A stretch of 64,000 nt of DNA, from contig PQWQ01000007.1 of the NCBI GenBank assembly GCA_002943765.1, positions 2,792,501 through 2,856,500 of the forward strand. The letters are read 5' to 3'. The notes below the pieces were generated by a model, which searched no databases, had not been told where the DNA came from, and was given only the letters and a program-made list of their open reading frames with translations. The translations under genes were made by a program, and so were the position numbers. This DNA comes from Psoroptes ovis (lineage: Eukaryota > Arthropoda > Arachnida > Sarcoptiformes > Psoroptidae). This document shows, piece after piece, positions 28,301 to 41,031 of this stretch; the first letter of the stretch is position 1; each line of letters begins with the position of its first letter.

Positions 28301-29211
28301 CATCAAATGTTCTTCGTATGATAATGGCGATGATGATGTAATTCCTAATATTGAATCATTGATGCAGATAATCATATCGGTGGTGATCAATTGGTGATGA
28401 TTATGATCTATTAATTACATTTTTATTAGATTTCTGTGAACCAGAAAAATAAAAATTGAGAAATAAAACAATCTCTCAAGACAAAATTATAATTAAATCC
28501 AATTGTTTTATTTTGATATTTTTTACACAATTTTCTCTTCATCGATCACATTCATTTCGGATCAATGAACAATGAAATAAATAAATAAATAAAAATTATT
28601 CATTTTTTCTTGATGAAATGTCTTGAATCAAATTAAATACTATCAATTTTTACCATATTTTCCATGTATTCTCTCTACATGTTCTTGGGAGGAATATCTT
28701 TTGTCATTTCTTCAAAAAATTGAATTACTTCGTGTTGTGTGGTGTTTCGAAAGGAAAATTAATTTTTTCACTTTTTTTTCATTTTATTGACATCAACTTT
28801 TGTATGACCATAATTTACAATGATCAACAATGATTGGATGATATTATTAATTTTTATACTTCACCAACCAATCAATTTTTTAAGTTTCTTCTTCTTCTAC
28901 TTCTGTTTAAATCAGAATTAAATTATTGATTTTGAATTTCGATTGAAAAAAATATTTAAATAAATATCGATATTAATATTTGAAGATCGAATCATTTTAA
29001 TGAAAAAATTTTTAATCAACAATCTTCGACAATTGATTAAGCATGATGACCATCTAACTGTTATTAATGATTTTCATCAATGTTTATCAACTCAGTTTTC
29101 TTCTAATTCATCAAGTCTTTGATTGATCAAAGTTTCTCAAGTCATTTTGCTCAAGATTAATCAATTGATCCATTTTATCATCGAATCATTTATATTATAT
29201 TGATAAAAGTT
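25378..29211. other. Divergent intergenic region (CNOT6 / ELOVL promoters)
   Basis: 3.8 kb between the divergent starts of CNOT6 and the elongase. AT-rich throughout. It contains a perfect inverted repeat at 27199-27230. The 94-codon frame at 28113-28397 shows no recognisable domain and no convincing splice partners. No RNA gene seen. Confidence 0.5.
27199..27230. repeat. Perfect 15-bp inverted repeat, 2-nt loop
   Basis: ATCAAAACAATATCA (27199-27213) and TGATATTGTTTTGAT (27216-27230) are exact reverse complements separated by TT, so a near-perfect palindrome of 32 nt. Could be a cruciform, a protein-binding site or a small hairpin RNA; no evidence decides. Confidence 0.8.
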
Positions 29212-30395
29212 ATGGAAACATATAAAAATCCAAACGTGACATATTATCTTTGGCGTTATTGGCTTGAATATCAAGATCCACGTACAAAAGATTTTCCATT
29301 AGTATCCATTACACCATATTCAATAGCAGTTATTATGTATATTTATTTTGTTTTAGTAACAAAAATTGGTCCAGCATTTATGAGAAATCGTAAACCATAT
29401 CAATTACGTAATTTTATGTTCATTTACAATATAATTATGGTCATTGTCAATGCATATTATTTTTATGAAGCAATATCATATTGTGATTATTTACGTGTAT
29501 TTTTAAATTTTGATTATCCAGATGATTCTGATCGTACACCAGCCACTATACGGGTATGTTTATTTATTTATCTTTTTCATTGAATTTTCATTGAATTTCA
29601 ATCAAAATTCAAATTCAATCATCTTGAGTTTGAATATAACAATCAATGATGTCATGGTCATCGTCTATATTTGTTTTAAATTGTATAAATTTTGTTCATT
29701 TCATTGTTATTATCAACAAAATCGATCAATATCGATAAATTTTATTGATGTTCGATGATCATCATCACCATCATTATGTATCGATATGATAAAATCAATG
29801 ATATTTTTCATTTATAATTTTTTTACTTCTTTAAATCTATAAAAAATAGGCCATCAATTTAGGTTGGTGGTATTGGATGTCGAAATTTGCCGATTGGTTT
29901 GATACATTTTTCTATGTATTACGTAAAAAAGATGAACACATTAATTTCCTTCATTTATATCATCATATATCGGTACCAGTGTTTGGTTATTTAATTCTTA
30001 AAATAAATCCAATGATACCAGCTGCACATATGTTTATCATATTAAATACATTTGTACATTGTTGTATGTATTCATATTATGCATTGGCTGCATTAGGACC
30101 CCGAATACAAAAATATTTATGGTGGAAACGTTATATAACTGTAATGCAATTAGCACAATTTGTTATCGGAATGATTTATAGTGTATTTGTTATCAAATAT
30201 CAACGTGGTTATCCATTATTTTGGCTGGCGATTGGTTTAACTCAACCAGGATTTTTTTTCTATATGTTTTATAATTTTTATCGACGTGCATATCAACAAC
30301 AAACAATATCAAAATCAGCGATGATGAAAAAAATGGATGATAATAATAATAATAATTATGATTATAATATGAAAATTGATGGAAAAATTGAATAG
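29212..30395 (+). CDS. Very-long-chain fatty-acid elongase (ELOVL family)
   Basis: Two exons, 29212-29553 and 29850-30395, phase 0, 295 aa, the usual size for the family. The protein is multipass. It has the elongase signature: LGWWYWMSKFADWFDTFFYVLRK read across the start of exon 2, the catalytic histidine box HLYHH (about residues 149-153), NTFVHCCMYSYYALAALGP and TVMQLAQFVIGMIYS. These enzymes do the condensing step of fatty-acid elongation on the ER membrane, adding two carbons from malonyl-CoA. The pattern is closest to the ELOVL1/ELOVL7/ELOVL4-type single-family elongases; I would not assign a vertebrate orthologue. The C-terminus is Asn/Lys-rich (DDNNNNNYDYNMKIDGKIE) and lacks an obvious dilysine ER-retrieval end. 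Start is the ATG at 29212; the frame extends 12 nt upstream to a TTG only. Confidence 0.93.
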
Positions 30396-30624
30396 AAAAT
30401 TTGGAATTTGAAAAATTAGAAATTTGTATTAAAATTAATATTTCAAAGATTGATACTCTTTTTTCTTATCAATAATATTATCAAATAAGATATAATAAAA
30501 TAAGTAATAATTAAAATTGAAAATCTATTAGTTTTGTTTTTCGTTGTAAAATTGTGATTTGAAAATACGATTCACCCAGGTAAATGCTACGATTTGCTCA
30601 TGAAATCGCTGGAAAATATGATAC

Positions 30625-32253
30625 TCATACAAATATAAAATCAGGATTCATTTTAATAATTTCAGTTCCATTCGTAAGATTTTTAATCGCCATTTTACAA
30701 TGACATTGTCCATCATCATTATCGCTGGCCAACCCATCATTATCAATACGTATCCAGCGTCCATTACAACCGCTAAAATTAAATAATGACCAACGTGTTT
30801 GTTTACCATTCAATCCATGTCCATTACATCGATATCCAAGATGGCTACGCATTGCGGCATCTTGACAATGTACACATATTTTTGTACCTTCTTTTAATTT
30901 TGAATATGATTCTTTATTTAAATTTTCACAACTTTTATGGCTTTTAGTCACTTCAAATAGTAAACAGTATCTGCATTGATCATTGAATCAAAAAACAAAA
31001 AACAAACAGAAAAAATCAATAAAATTTGGCCCATTGTAAAATATTCAAAAATTTAAATCAGAATAATCAATAAACAATGATGATGATGATGATGGCAATA
31101 AAATCAAAATTAAACTAAAAAAGCAAACTTACTCATTGACATTCTCTTTCAATGGATCTTTTGGATAATTTAAACGTAAATTTTTACGAATATCTTTATC
31201 TTCATCAATTGTACGAGTTACTGAAAAACTTGATTGTAAAATTATTGCCATTTCTTGGTTTTTTTTTTTTTTTTTGAAATTCAAATTATAATTTGAGCAA
31301 TTGATTCGACCATAAATTTTATTGATGGTGATAAAATAATGATAATAAATCAATTAATTATAATAATGACTATAATTAATTTAAAAAATTTGCTTCAAAT
31401 CAAATGCATACCACGTAAAGTTTTTTCATCATCTTTCACTTTACAATGTTGTCCATGACAAGTTCGTTGTTGTAGCAGATCTGGACATTCGCGTCCACCA
31501 TTTTGTGAATGTGTTATGATGCGTCTTGTACGATTCATTGTTCCAGCACCACATCGAACACTACAATCTGACCACTGTTCCCAATCGCTTACAATACAAT
31601 CTTGAACTAATTTAATCGAATCAATCAAAATCAATGAAATTAAATCTGATAAGAATGCGATTATATGATCAATTTAGCTTACCACCGCAAGTTTCTTTAT
31701 AATCTGGACAACAATCGCCCAAAGTAATACAGGCACTATCACAATAACATTCTCTAATTTCTTTACTATTATCATTCGTTATATCTTGTGGCTGTTGTTG
31801 TTGTCCTAAAAGATTACCGATCAATGAAATTGATTGTGTATGCACCATCAATGGCGATATTTGTTGCATCAATTGATTAGTAATAATCGGTATCGAACAT
31901 TTTGAATCACGACCTGAACAACAAAGATTACGTTCACGACATGAACCAACATAAACTGGACGAGGGTTATTTGGATCAATCACACCGCGTATTGATTGTG
32001 GTTGCTGCTGTTGCTGCGATTGATAATATTGCGTCTGCTGTTGTTGTTGATATTGATTAGGAATCGATGAATAACTGTTGGATGAATATTGCGGTTGCTG
32101 CTGTTGGTATTGTTGTTGCTGATAGGAATATGAATTTGATTGCTGCTGCTGTTGTTGATGTTGATATTGGGAATCAATCAAAACATTACCAAAACATGAT
32201 TGAATCGAACAAATTATCAATAAGATTATCGTAAATCTTGGATCAATCTTCAT
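30625..32253 (-). CDS. Secreted somatomedin-B / thrombospondin-1 protein (SBSPON-like)
   Basis: Four exons on the minus strand: 32253-31683, 31606-31412, 31220-31133 and 30970-30625; phases agree and give 399 aa. Residues 1-22 are a signal peptide. A Gln/Ser/Tyr-rich linker follows (about 29-90). A Cys-rich somatomedin-B-like module starts at SCRERNLCCSGRDSKC and finishes with CYCDSACITLGDCCPDYKETC, but has about 50 inserted residues in its middle. Exon 2 is a type-1 thrombospondin repeat: DWEQWSDCSVRCGAGTMNRTR, CPDLLQQRTC. The last exon has a further Cys-rich domain (YCLLFEVTKSHKSCENL, CVHCQDAAMRSHLGYRC, QCHCKM), the order seen in SBSPON/RPESP proteins. These are extracellular-matrix proteins of poorly known function. 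Domain calls are firm; the orthology is probable. Confidence 0.82.
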
Positions 32254-33344
32254 GATAATAATTAGATTATTATGATCAAGATGATGATTATGATGATGAT
32301 GTTAATTCGATGATGTCTCAAGAATTAATGAATTAATTTGAAGACGAAATTGAATTAAAACTTTTTCATTTTGTCATTAAAAGTTGAAAAAACTTTCACT
32401 ATTCATATTTTTTTCCATTTTGATGATTATCATCCTCAACATCATCATTCACATACATAATTCGATTAGTTTAATGATATTTGCGTTCATTTATTTATGT
32501 TTGTAAAGCAATGATATCAACAAATGATATAAATATCATCATCATTCTAATGTATAAATCATGAATATAATTTATCCATTCATTTCTTTATTTATTCAAA
32601 TGATAATTTTAATAATTATTATTTTTGAAAATCAAAATCATTCATATCACATACATGTGATATGATATATTTCTATCATCATGAATGAATGAATGGATGA
32701 ATAAATGATGCATTTTGTTTATATTTTCGGTCAAAGAAAAAATTTTGATTACATAAACATTTTTTTCTTAAATCTTCAGTTCATTCAAAGATTTGAGAAT
32801 TTCATTTATTTTTAGTTCATTCATTGAACCGAATTATAATGAAATTGAAAATAGTGATATTACTTTTCGTAGAACAATCAGAAGAAAAGGACAACGACAT
32901 TAGCGTAAATATTGTTTTGGAGCCAAAAATTGGAAATCTTTCTCCAAATTTTCCATATTTGAATCGTAATTTTCATTTTTGATCTGATTCAAAGATTTGC
33001 TCGATATCAGAATATTCTTTGAACTTGAACTTTAGCGTTTTTGAATATCTGTAGAAGGTCAAAGGCCATCCATAAGGAGATGGATGATATGGAGTGATTG
33101 GTTGCCTTTGAATCGCCCGAACTGACAAGAAAAATCAGTGAAAAAAATTTTCAAATCAAAATGTCTTAATTGATAGGCAAACACAAGATGGCTTTACTAG
33201 TGTTTGAATTGAAAATTGATCATGAATTTTGAATTTATGAAATGTGTTTAATAATTAATAATTAATGATTAATTAAGTAATAGATTAATTAATTTATAAA
33301 ATCAATGGAACAAATGAAAAATGGAAAATCATAAATTAATTTGT
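32254..33344. other. Intergenic between SBSPON-like gene and first CYP4
   Basis: AT-rich; should contain the SBSPON-like promoter and the CYP4 3' UTR. No gene, RNA or repeat of note. Confidence 0.5.
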
Positions 33345-35533
33345 TCAATCATTTGATAATGATTTTTGACTTTGATTATCACTTTGATCTGAACGTATAC
33401 CATTACTGCTACCGCTTGCACTGCCAACACCCAAATCGATTAATGAATTTGATCCGCTACTATCATTACTCTTATTCATATCATTATTATTGCTAGTACG
33501 ATTGTTATCAGGTATTAATTGCTGCGTATCGAATATCTCGGCTTTACGTCGCTCAAATACACGTAAACGTAATGGTGATTTTGGTCGATATACCATTTCC
33601 ATCATGGCAAATATTTTATCACGTTCATCTAATGATTCAAAACGAAAATATCGTAGCATATATGCTAACACTACTTTCAATTCAGACATTGCAAAACGTT
33701 GCCCGATACAATTACGTGGCCCAGCTGAAAACGGTACGAATGCGAATGGATGGCGTCCAGCTGAATTTTCAGGCAGAAAGCGATCTGGATTAAATTTCTC
33801 CGGTTCAGGAAATATGTTTGGATCACGATGTAACATGTAAATATAGACAAATATAATTGTGCCTTTCGGCACATGATAATCATTTAATTGTAAATCATCA
33901 TGTGTACGGCGTCCAATGAATGGTACTGATGGAAACAAACGCAAACTTTCTTTGATACAGCATTCTAAATATTTCATTGATTTTATTTTATCCAACGTCA
34001 ATATTATTTGATCATCAACATCATTAACGATGCTGCCACTTGACATTGATGTGTGATTATTATTATTGAACGAATTCAATTGTTGTTGTTCAATATCATC
34101 GATCATATCATCGAAAACTGCATCGATTTCAGCTGCAGCACGAGCTTGTATTTCGGGATGATGACCAAGCATGAATATGGTCCATGATAATGCCATAGCT
34201 GTTGTATCATGTCCTTCAAACATGAATGTATCAACTTCTTCACGAATATCTTCTTCAGTCATTTGTTCACCATTCGATTTAATGTGATGATCTAATAATA
34301 GATCAAGAAATGCTTTACGACGTTCATCGTCATTTTGTTCGAATTGTTCAATTTTAGTGCCACCATTTAATTTAGGACGATATTTTATTGTGTTTGTTGA
34401 ATTCAATAATTGTTGCTTACGATCACGTATCACTTTTCTTGTGAATTCATGTAATCGCACTAAATTTGTTGAAAATTTTTGTCCAGATTCTGAACGATAA
34501 TATAATTGATCAGGCCAATATTGTGGTTGCATTAAACGTTCAATAAAACATTCACTAACCCTATTTTCATAGAAATTAAATTCAAATCAATCATGTAACA
34601 TTCAAATTCAACAACTTACTCATTGACTGATTTGCAATATCTATTATTTGTTGATTGTTGCGCACCGATTGATACACCCATAATGGTTTCTGTAATGAAT
34701 TAAAATAAAAATCATCAATTAAGCAAATCAATTAATTTAGAATTGAATTACCACAAATAATGTCGAGTGTACATGTTGTAATAACTGGAACAACATCGAT
34801 TACTGTACAATTAACACATTTTTGTCTTGCAATTGTACGTAAACGTTTCACTAATACCTTAGTTTGTTCATTGAATACTGGAACAAAATCATGTAATATT
34901 TTGAAATGAAAAGCTGGAATCAACATTTTACGACGACGACGCCATTTATCACCATCTGATGTTAACAAACCGGTGCCTAACCATGGATGTAAGAATTTAT
35001 ATTGTGCTGATTTTTCCAATAAAAAATTATTTGATAATATTTTTTCAGCTGTATCTGGATGCCATACAAACACCAATGGTTCCCATGAAATCCAAATACG
35101 AAATATTTTTGTTTTTTGATATACATTTGTATAGCCGGTAATTGATGACATTAAATCTATCAAAAGATTTGTTTCGTATTATTCAAATTAACATAAATTA
35201 TGAATTACAACATGAATACTTACTAATAATTAATAATTTATAATCAGTTTGATTCAATAAGGAATTCCAAACTAAATCATATGGTATGTTGCCTAATATT
35301 AAACTAGTACATTTCGGGCCAGGTAATTGATCAACTTTTTTCAAACGTAACCAATTTGAATGTATTGATGGCCAATAATAAATTAATACGATTGATAACA
35401 AAAATAATGGTAATGTTATAATTATGATTGCTGTCCATGATATTAATTGAATGCTTGAAAAAATTGTTGATAATATTGATGATAATGTTAACAATATTTT
35501 CAACAAAAGATTACCGATCGTTTCAACAATCAT
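33345..35533 (-). CDS. Cytochrome P450, CYP4 type, divergent first member
   Basis: Four exons: 35533-35224, 35156-34752, 34689-34620 and 34560-33345; phases 1, 1, 2; 666 aa. The N-terminus is a hydrophobic ER anchor followed by the Pro-rich hinge VDQLPGPKC. Landmarks: WRRRRKMLIPAFHF (helix C), FMFEGHDTTAMALS (helix I, with the Glu that CYP4 enzymes use for covalent haem attachment), CIKESLRLFPSVP (ExxR), NPDRFLPENS and the haem loop FVPFSAGPRNCIGQ. CYP4 enzymes hydroxylate fatty acids and related lipids, taking electrons from P450 reductase. It is longer than the usual 500-540 aa because of an Asn/Ser-rich insert after the I helix and a Ser/Asn-rich tail of about 65 residues. It shares the first and last introns with the four downstream copies but has one private intron and lacks one of theirs. 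Confidence 0.93.
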
Positions 35534-36645
35534 TTTAAATTAATTTTAATTCAAATAAATAAAAATTATTTCATTCACAGATTATACAAAAGGAGTAACA
35601 GGAAAAATTTTGTGAAAATTTTCAAATCATATTTCGTCGAATTATTTTAATTATTTTCAATAAATAATCAATAAATTAATTGATCAATTGATTTCTTTAG
35701 AAAAACAAACCGCGTAATTACTGATAAATAATCATTCAACATTCACCTAGTTGTTTATTGTTTAGTGTCCAACCGAGTAAATGGACAAATGATTGAGCCC
35801 AGAAATTAAAAACAATAAAATGAAAAATAAATCAAATGTATGGCCCTCGATCATTCATTCATTCATTCAATAATTCATTTGTTCAATTTTAATTTGAAAA
35901 ATTCAAAAATTCAAACATTTATGCTCTAATGAACAATGATCAACTATAAATTGTCTGCCAGAAAATAATAGTAACAATAATTATTATTATTATAAATTTT
36001 CGTCAAATCAAAACGGAAACAATTTTTACCTTTGTGAATTTTCCGGAAAAAGAAATAGAAAACAAAATGTATATTCAAGGACATCATCATTCATTCATTT
36101 GCTATTATCATTGAGTAAAATTTGATTTTCTTCAAGAAAAATTGAAAAAAACCTCAACAAAGAAAGCATTGATAACACTGATATGTGAACGAACGACAAT
36201 TTTGTAAGATATATGTACGATTATAATTGATATGATTATTTTGATTATTAATTTTCTTCTGTAATTTGACGACGGGAAATGTAATTGAACAAAGTAAAAA
36301 TTCAAAGCAAAAGAAAGATATGAAGGAGCAAGCAAGGAGAGAGAAACGGAAATATCATTGATAGAAAAGTGGTGAAAGAAAATTATTTTAATTGAAAATT
36401 TCATGAAAATTTTAAGTATTATTTGAAATTCAATGTTTCGAAAATAAACAATTTCAATGGTCATCAACGTGACATTATGGCCAAAAATTTAATGATATTA
36501 TGAAATTTCTTATTTGAATTTAATAAACAATATTTAGTCAGAAAATTTCAATATATTTTTGTTATTCATAATATTTTATTAATTAATTTATTGATTGTGC
36601 CTAAGAATTGTTTAATGAACTAATCGATCAATAACTATTTACAAT
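35534..36645. other. Intergenic between CYP4 members 1 and 2
   Basis: AT-rich; the 111-codon minus-strand frame at 36132-36467 is hydrophobic and has no family signal. Holds the promoter of CYP4 member 1. Confidence 0.45.
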
Positions 36646-38453
36646 TTATCGTGGTGTAAATAAAATATTGACCGATGATTTTGGTCGAAATATTAATGCA
36701 GGTAAAATATCAACTTCACCAAAATTTTCACCGGATTTGATTTGAAATTTGGATAAAATTGTTGCCAGTAATATTTTTTCCTCCTGAAGTGCAAATTTTT
36801 GTCCAATACAATTGCGAGGACCAGCGGAAAATGGTACAAATGCAAATGGATTTATATGGCCTACATAATGATCAGAATCTTCAACAAAACGGTCAGGAAT
36901 GTAACACTCTGGATTTTTGAAATAGTTTGCATCTCTTTGTATGGCATATAAAAATATCAAAATTGTTGCATTTTTAGGTATGATTAGATTCGGTTCTGAT
37001 TCAACATCTTGATTGGCGCAGCGTGCAAATATTGGCACAGATGGGTATAAACGCAACGATTCTTTGATACATGCTTCGAGGAATTTCATTTTTCGTAATT
37101 GATTCTGATTCCAATTAATATTGCCATCATTATCAATATTTCCATAGCCAGATTCAGAGAGAATTTCATCTATCTCATTGTGAACACGATTCTGAATCTC
37201 GGGATGATTAGCAAGCAAATGCAATGTCCATACAACTGACATTGCTGTTGTATCATGGCCTGCGAACATGAATGTATCAACTTCTTCTCGAATATCCGAT
37301 TCTGTGAAGTCTGCTGGATTTTTCAGATGTTGTTCAATCAGTAAATCCATGAACGCTAAACGTTTGTTCATTTTTTCATCATTAGAACTGAGATTTTTCC
37401 GAGTTATAATGTCATTTTTTCGGTCTTTAATAATATTCATTGTGAATTGATGGAGTGATTTGATATCTTGGCGATGTTTGCGTCCTTCTGCTAGAAAATT
37501 GAAATAAATGAAATTCAACTGGAGCCATGGCAACATCATTCTTTTGAATGCAAACGCTGTGACTCTGTGATTTTATAGACAAATCATTGAAACGATATAC
37601 AAAATAGACAAAAATATGTAACAAACCTTGTGACATTCTCAACGTATTCCCGATTGTTACCCGTTTGTGAACCAATTTTAATTCCCATAGCTGTCTCAGC
37701 AATGACATCTAATGCAGCGTTCGTAATTAATGGTACAATGTCTATGGGATTATTGCCAGCATTTGCTTGACGATTTTCAATGATATTCAACAAAACATTG
37801 GCTTGATCATTCATGATTGGCATAAATTGTTCCAATATATTGAAATGAAATGCCGGCGTCAACATTTTACGTCGTTTGCGCCATTTATCTGCGGGACTAG
37901 TTAACAATCCCTCATTTAACCATGGTTTGACCATATCATAAAAATCATTCTTTTCCAAAAATGTACTGGTACTCGATAATACTTTCTTCGGTGAAAAAAC
38001 ATATTTTTCAACATAAAAATTGCATACAATTGAAAAAAAAATTATATTCAATTCTTACTTCAGCGTATTTAGCATTATTAATTACAATAATTGGTTTTAT
38101 TGAAAGCCATACAGTAAATACATGATGATTGAATAATTTTGTGTATTCCTTGAGTAAATTGAAATATTCTTGAATAATAAAATTTATTTATAATTTGATC
38201 AACTTTTCTGTTCACAATTCTACTTACTGATTATCGCATTTTCAGTATCAAAACCATCAGCAAATACCAAATCTAAATTTCCTATCCATATTTTTGAAAA
38301 TTTGATTGGTATATTTGAAAATTTATTAAAAGCTTTTCTTTTTTTTGAAAATTGTTGAATATATTCAATTATTCGCATCAATATCAATGATATAATTGCC
38401 GTAATGAAACCATATCGTATGATTGATAAGATTTGTATTGTTAAAGTCATCAT
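36646..38453 (-). CDS. Cytochrome P450, CYP4 type, member 2
   Basis: Four exons: 38453-38228, 38168-38059, 37985-37627 and 37564-36646; phases 1, 0, 2; 537 aa. N-terminal membrane anchor, then KWRKRRKMLTPAFHF, REEVDTFMFAGHDTTAMSV, ACIKESLRLYPSVP and the haem loop FAFVPFSAGPRNCIGQKFA. The I-helix motif reads AGHDTT; the residue that is Glu in most CYP4 enzymes, and that bonds covalently to haem, is Ala. ExxR and the haem Cys are intact, so an active P450 is expected. Introns are 56-73 nt. Either of two consecutive ATGs could start it. Closely related to members 3-5 downstream, all on the same strand. Confidence 0.93.
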
Positions 38454-39283
38454 AAATGAATCAATAAATTTATTTCGAGTGAGATCAATTGAAAATCAAT
38501 TAATTGAATTGCATCACAATAACAAACAATATCAATCTAATAAATTTTCAAAAAAAATACCATTTCAATCAAAAGGAAAGGCACCATTTTATATGAAAAT
38601 TTTTTTTACATTTTATCTCGATTTCCCTCTGAATAATCACTTATTTAATTTCAATGGAAATTAATTTTTTTGAATTTTTAAATACAATTTCGGTGCTTTT
38701 CATATCATGAAACCCTTTTTTTTTACTGAATTTATAAAGTTAAAATAAAGTACTTCTTTTTTTTTGTACTTCGCCTTTTTTCATTATCATGAAAATGTAC
38801 ATTTATTATGATTATTTTTTATTGAATAATTCTTTTGAATTAATTAACATTTAAACGTTAAAATACTAGTAATAATGATAATAATGATTAAGTTTCAGTA
38901 TTTTCCAATGAATTCCAATTAGGGTATTCGTGTACTTTTTGTTGGTGATTCCTTCGAGAAAAAAAGAGAATATCATCATTCATTTCAATATTCAAACATT
39001 GATCGTCATGGTTTCAATTCCAATTTCATTTTTTTTCTAATCAATAATCAAATAAATCATTGTATTATAAAGTTTATAATTAAAATTTTTCAAAAAAAAA
39101 ATTTGACGATCCATAAGCAATTATGTAATTTTTCGACTGATAAATTGATTATTTGAATAATTAACAGTACTCAATTATGTAGGGAAAAATATCCGAAAAA
39201 AACTATAAATATGGATAGTTGATAATGACCAGAATCATTTGATCAGTCTAAATATTGAAATTTATGCATTAATTCATGAAAAT
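38454..39283. other. Divergent promoter region, CYP4 member 2 and membrane-protein gene
   Basis: Holds the 5' flank of CYP4 member 2, including a minus-strand TATAAA at 38593-38588 about 140 nt upstream of its ATG, and the upstream region of the plus-strand gene at 39284. The 86-codon frame at 38404-38664 overlaps P450 exon 1 antisense and is not convincing. Confidence 0.5.
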
Positions 39284-40764
39284 ATGGATAAAATAATCAG
39301 TATATTTTCGATTGAATTTTTAAAAAATTTCAATCCAATTGATTATGTTCAAAGTTTTTATCGCATGATAAAACCAATGCTTTTGAATAATCAAATTGAA
39401 TATATTCAATTATATTGTAAACATTATATATTATCAATTTATAATCGTAATAAATTTGAAAATGATTATAGAAATAACGTTGAAAAACCAATACATTTGA
39501 TGCATTTTTTTATGTTTGTATGGGCATCAAAATGTTTATATTATTCAATTTATAACGGTGAACGTAATAAATTATGGCGTGGTTGTAATTTAGATATTGT
39601 CGGTATGTTATCATTGGATCCAATGGCAAACATATTTTGTGTATTATTTGCGCTACAGTTATCAATATTTATTGAAATGTTATATTATCATAAAACAAAA
39701 TTAGTACGTTCAATATTGGAACCAACGTTTATTGAAAAAAATTCTGCTAAAATTTTTCATCAAAAAAATTATCATAATCATAATGCAATGGATTATGCTT
39801 GGTATCGTTCAAAAATATTTATTAGTATTTTATTTATGTTTGTATGGTCAATTGATGCAATCATTGTTTTATTCACAATATTAGCATTAAAATTGTTCGT
39901 AGAAAATTTCGATTACTTTATTAATGATAATTTTTACAATTTAATTAAATTATTACAATTAATATCGAATACACTTGTAATGCAATTCTGCTATTATATT
40001 TATGGACATATTAATATTTTAATATCAATTGTATGTCAAACAAGTTTGATTATATTGAATATTAAAATATGGCAAACAGAACAATTATTATTACCAATTA
40101 GGAAAATTTCGGATACACATCAATATATTAATTGCATATTAAAACGATTAACATTATTTCGGAAACAACATGTTAATAATTTACTTAATATTAATCATAT
40201 GAATTTTTTATCCGGTGTTGGTCTGCTAATATTTATATTGATTAATATGCCATCAAATTGTTATCTAATGATATTTTTAGTTGATAATTTTATTAAAACA
40301 AAATTATCTACTATTATTCCATTATTTTTAATATGCGTACAACAAATTTTTTGTTTATTATTATTTCATTTAGCATTCGCTGTTACTAATAATCATTATT
40401 ATCGTTCAAGTAAATTATTTTTAAAAAATTTATTACATTTACCATTGATTATTTATAATACGATCGATAATGGAAATTACAATGGCACTAACATTAATTA
40501 CATAATGAATAATAAGTATAAAATTTTACATTCAAAAATTAAATTATCATTGTATGCACAACAATTTCATGTGAAAAAACGTTACGGTTTTACCTATGGT
40601 GATTTTGGATCAATATCAATGATGAAATTTGTTGAGGTATATAATAATAATCGCCTTAAAAATTGATTAATTATTAATTAATACTAATCATATTTATAAA
40701 TATAATTTAGTTCATGCTATTATATTCGGAATTATTGATGTTTGTTTATCGAAATTATTTATAA
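39284..40764 (+). CDS. Multipass membrane protein, chemoreceptor-like
   Basis: I do not recognise a named family. The long exon opens at ATG 39284; the frame runs upstream to 39239 only with a TTG. It probably ends at 40636 (GAG|GTATAT) and joins a 54-nt exon at 40711-40764 in phase 0, giving 468 aa. Without splicing the frame stops at 40666. The spliced tail ends YGDFGSISMMKFVE-FMLLYSELLMFVYRNYL, a far more natural membrane-protein end than VYNNNRLKN. At least six hydrophobic segments are visible, e.g. HLMHFFMFVWASKCLYYSIY, ANIFCVLFALQLSIFIEML, FISILFMFVWSIDAIIVLF and LFLICVQQIFCLLLFHLAF. Size and layout resemble arthropod gustatory-receptor-like proteins, and chemoreceptors often have a short last exon. 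No signal peptide. The function is inference. Confidence 0.65.
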
Positions 40765-41031
40765 ATCATCATTAATTTCAAAATTATTTTGAGAAAGTGA
40801 ATTTTAATCCTCGATGCAATGATGATTATTCATAGTCTTAAGATATGACTCAAAATTGGAAATTTTCTATAATTTCATGATGATTTTTAGTCAAAAATTG
40901 AATTATCTCTGGATAATGGAGAATGTGCATGCTGTGTATTGTCAAGACAAAAAAATTTGAGAAACACCGTTTTAAAAGAGAAAAATTCAATAACGATGCG
41001 ATTTTTAGGAATTTTTAGTTTCTATTTATTT

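Noticed and set aside
28113..28397. 94-codon frame upstream of the elongase
   Set aside because: Begins at ATG-like AT-rich DNA; composition mixed, no motif, no neighbouring exons in phase.
33490..33883. Frames on both strands overlapping the first CYP4
   Set aside because: Shadows of the P450 coding exon, which carries all family motifs.
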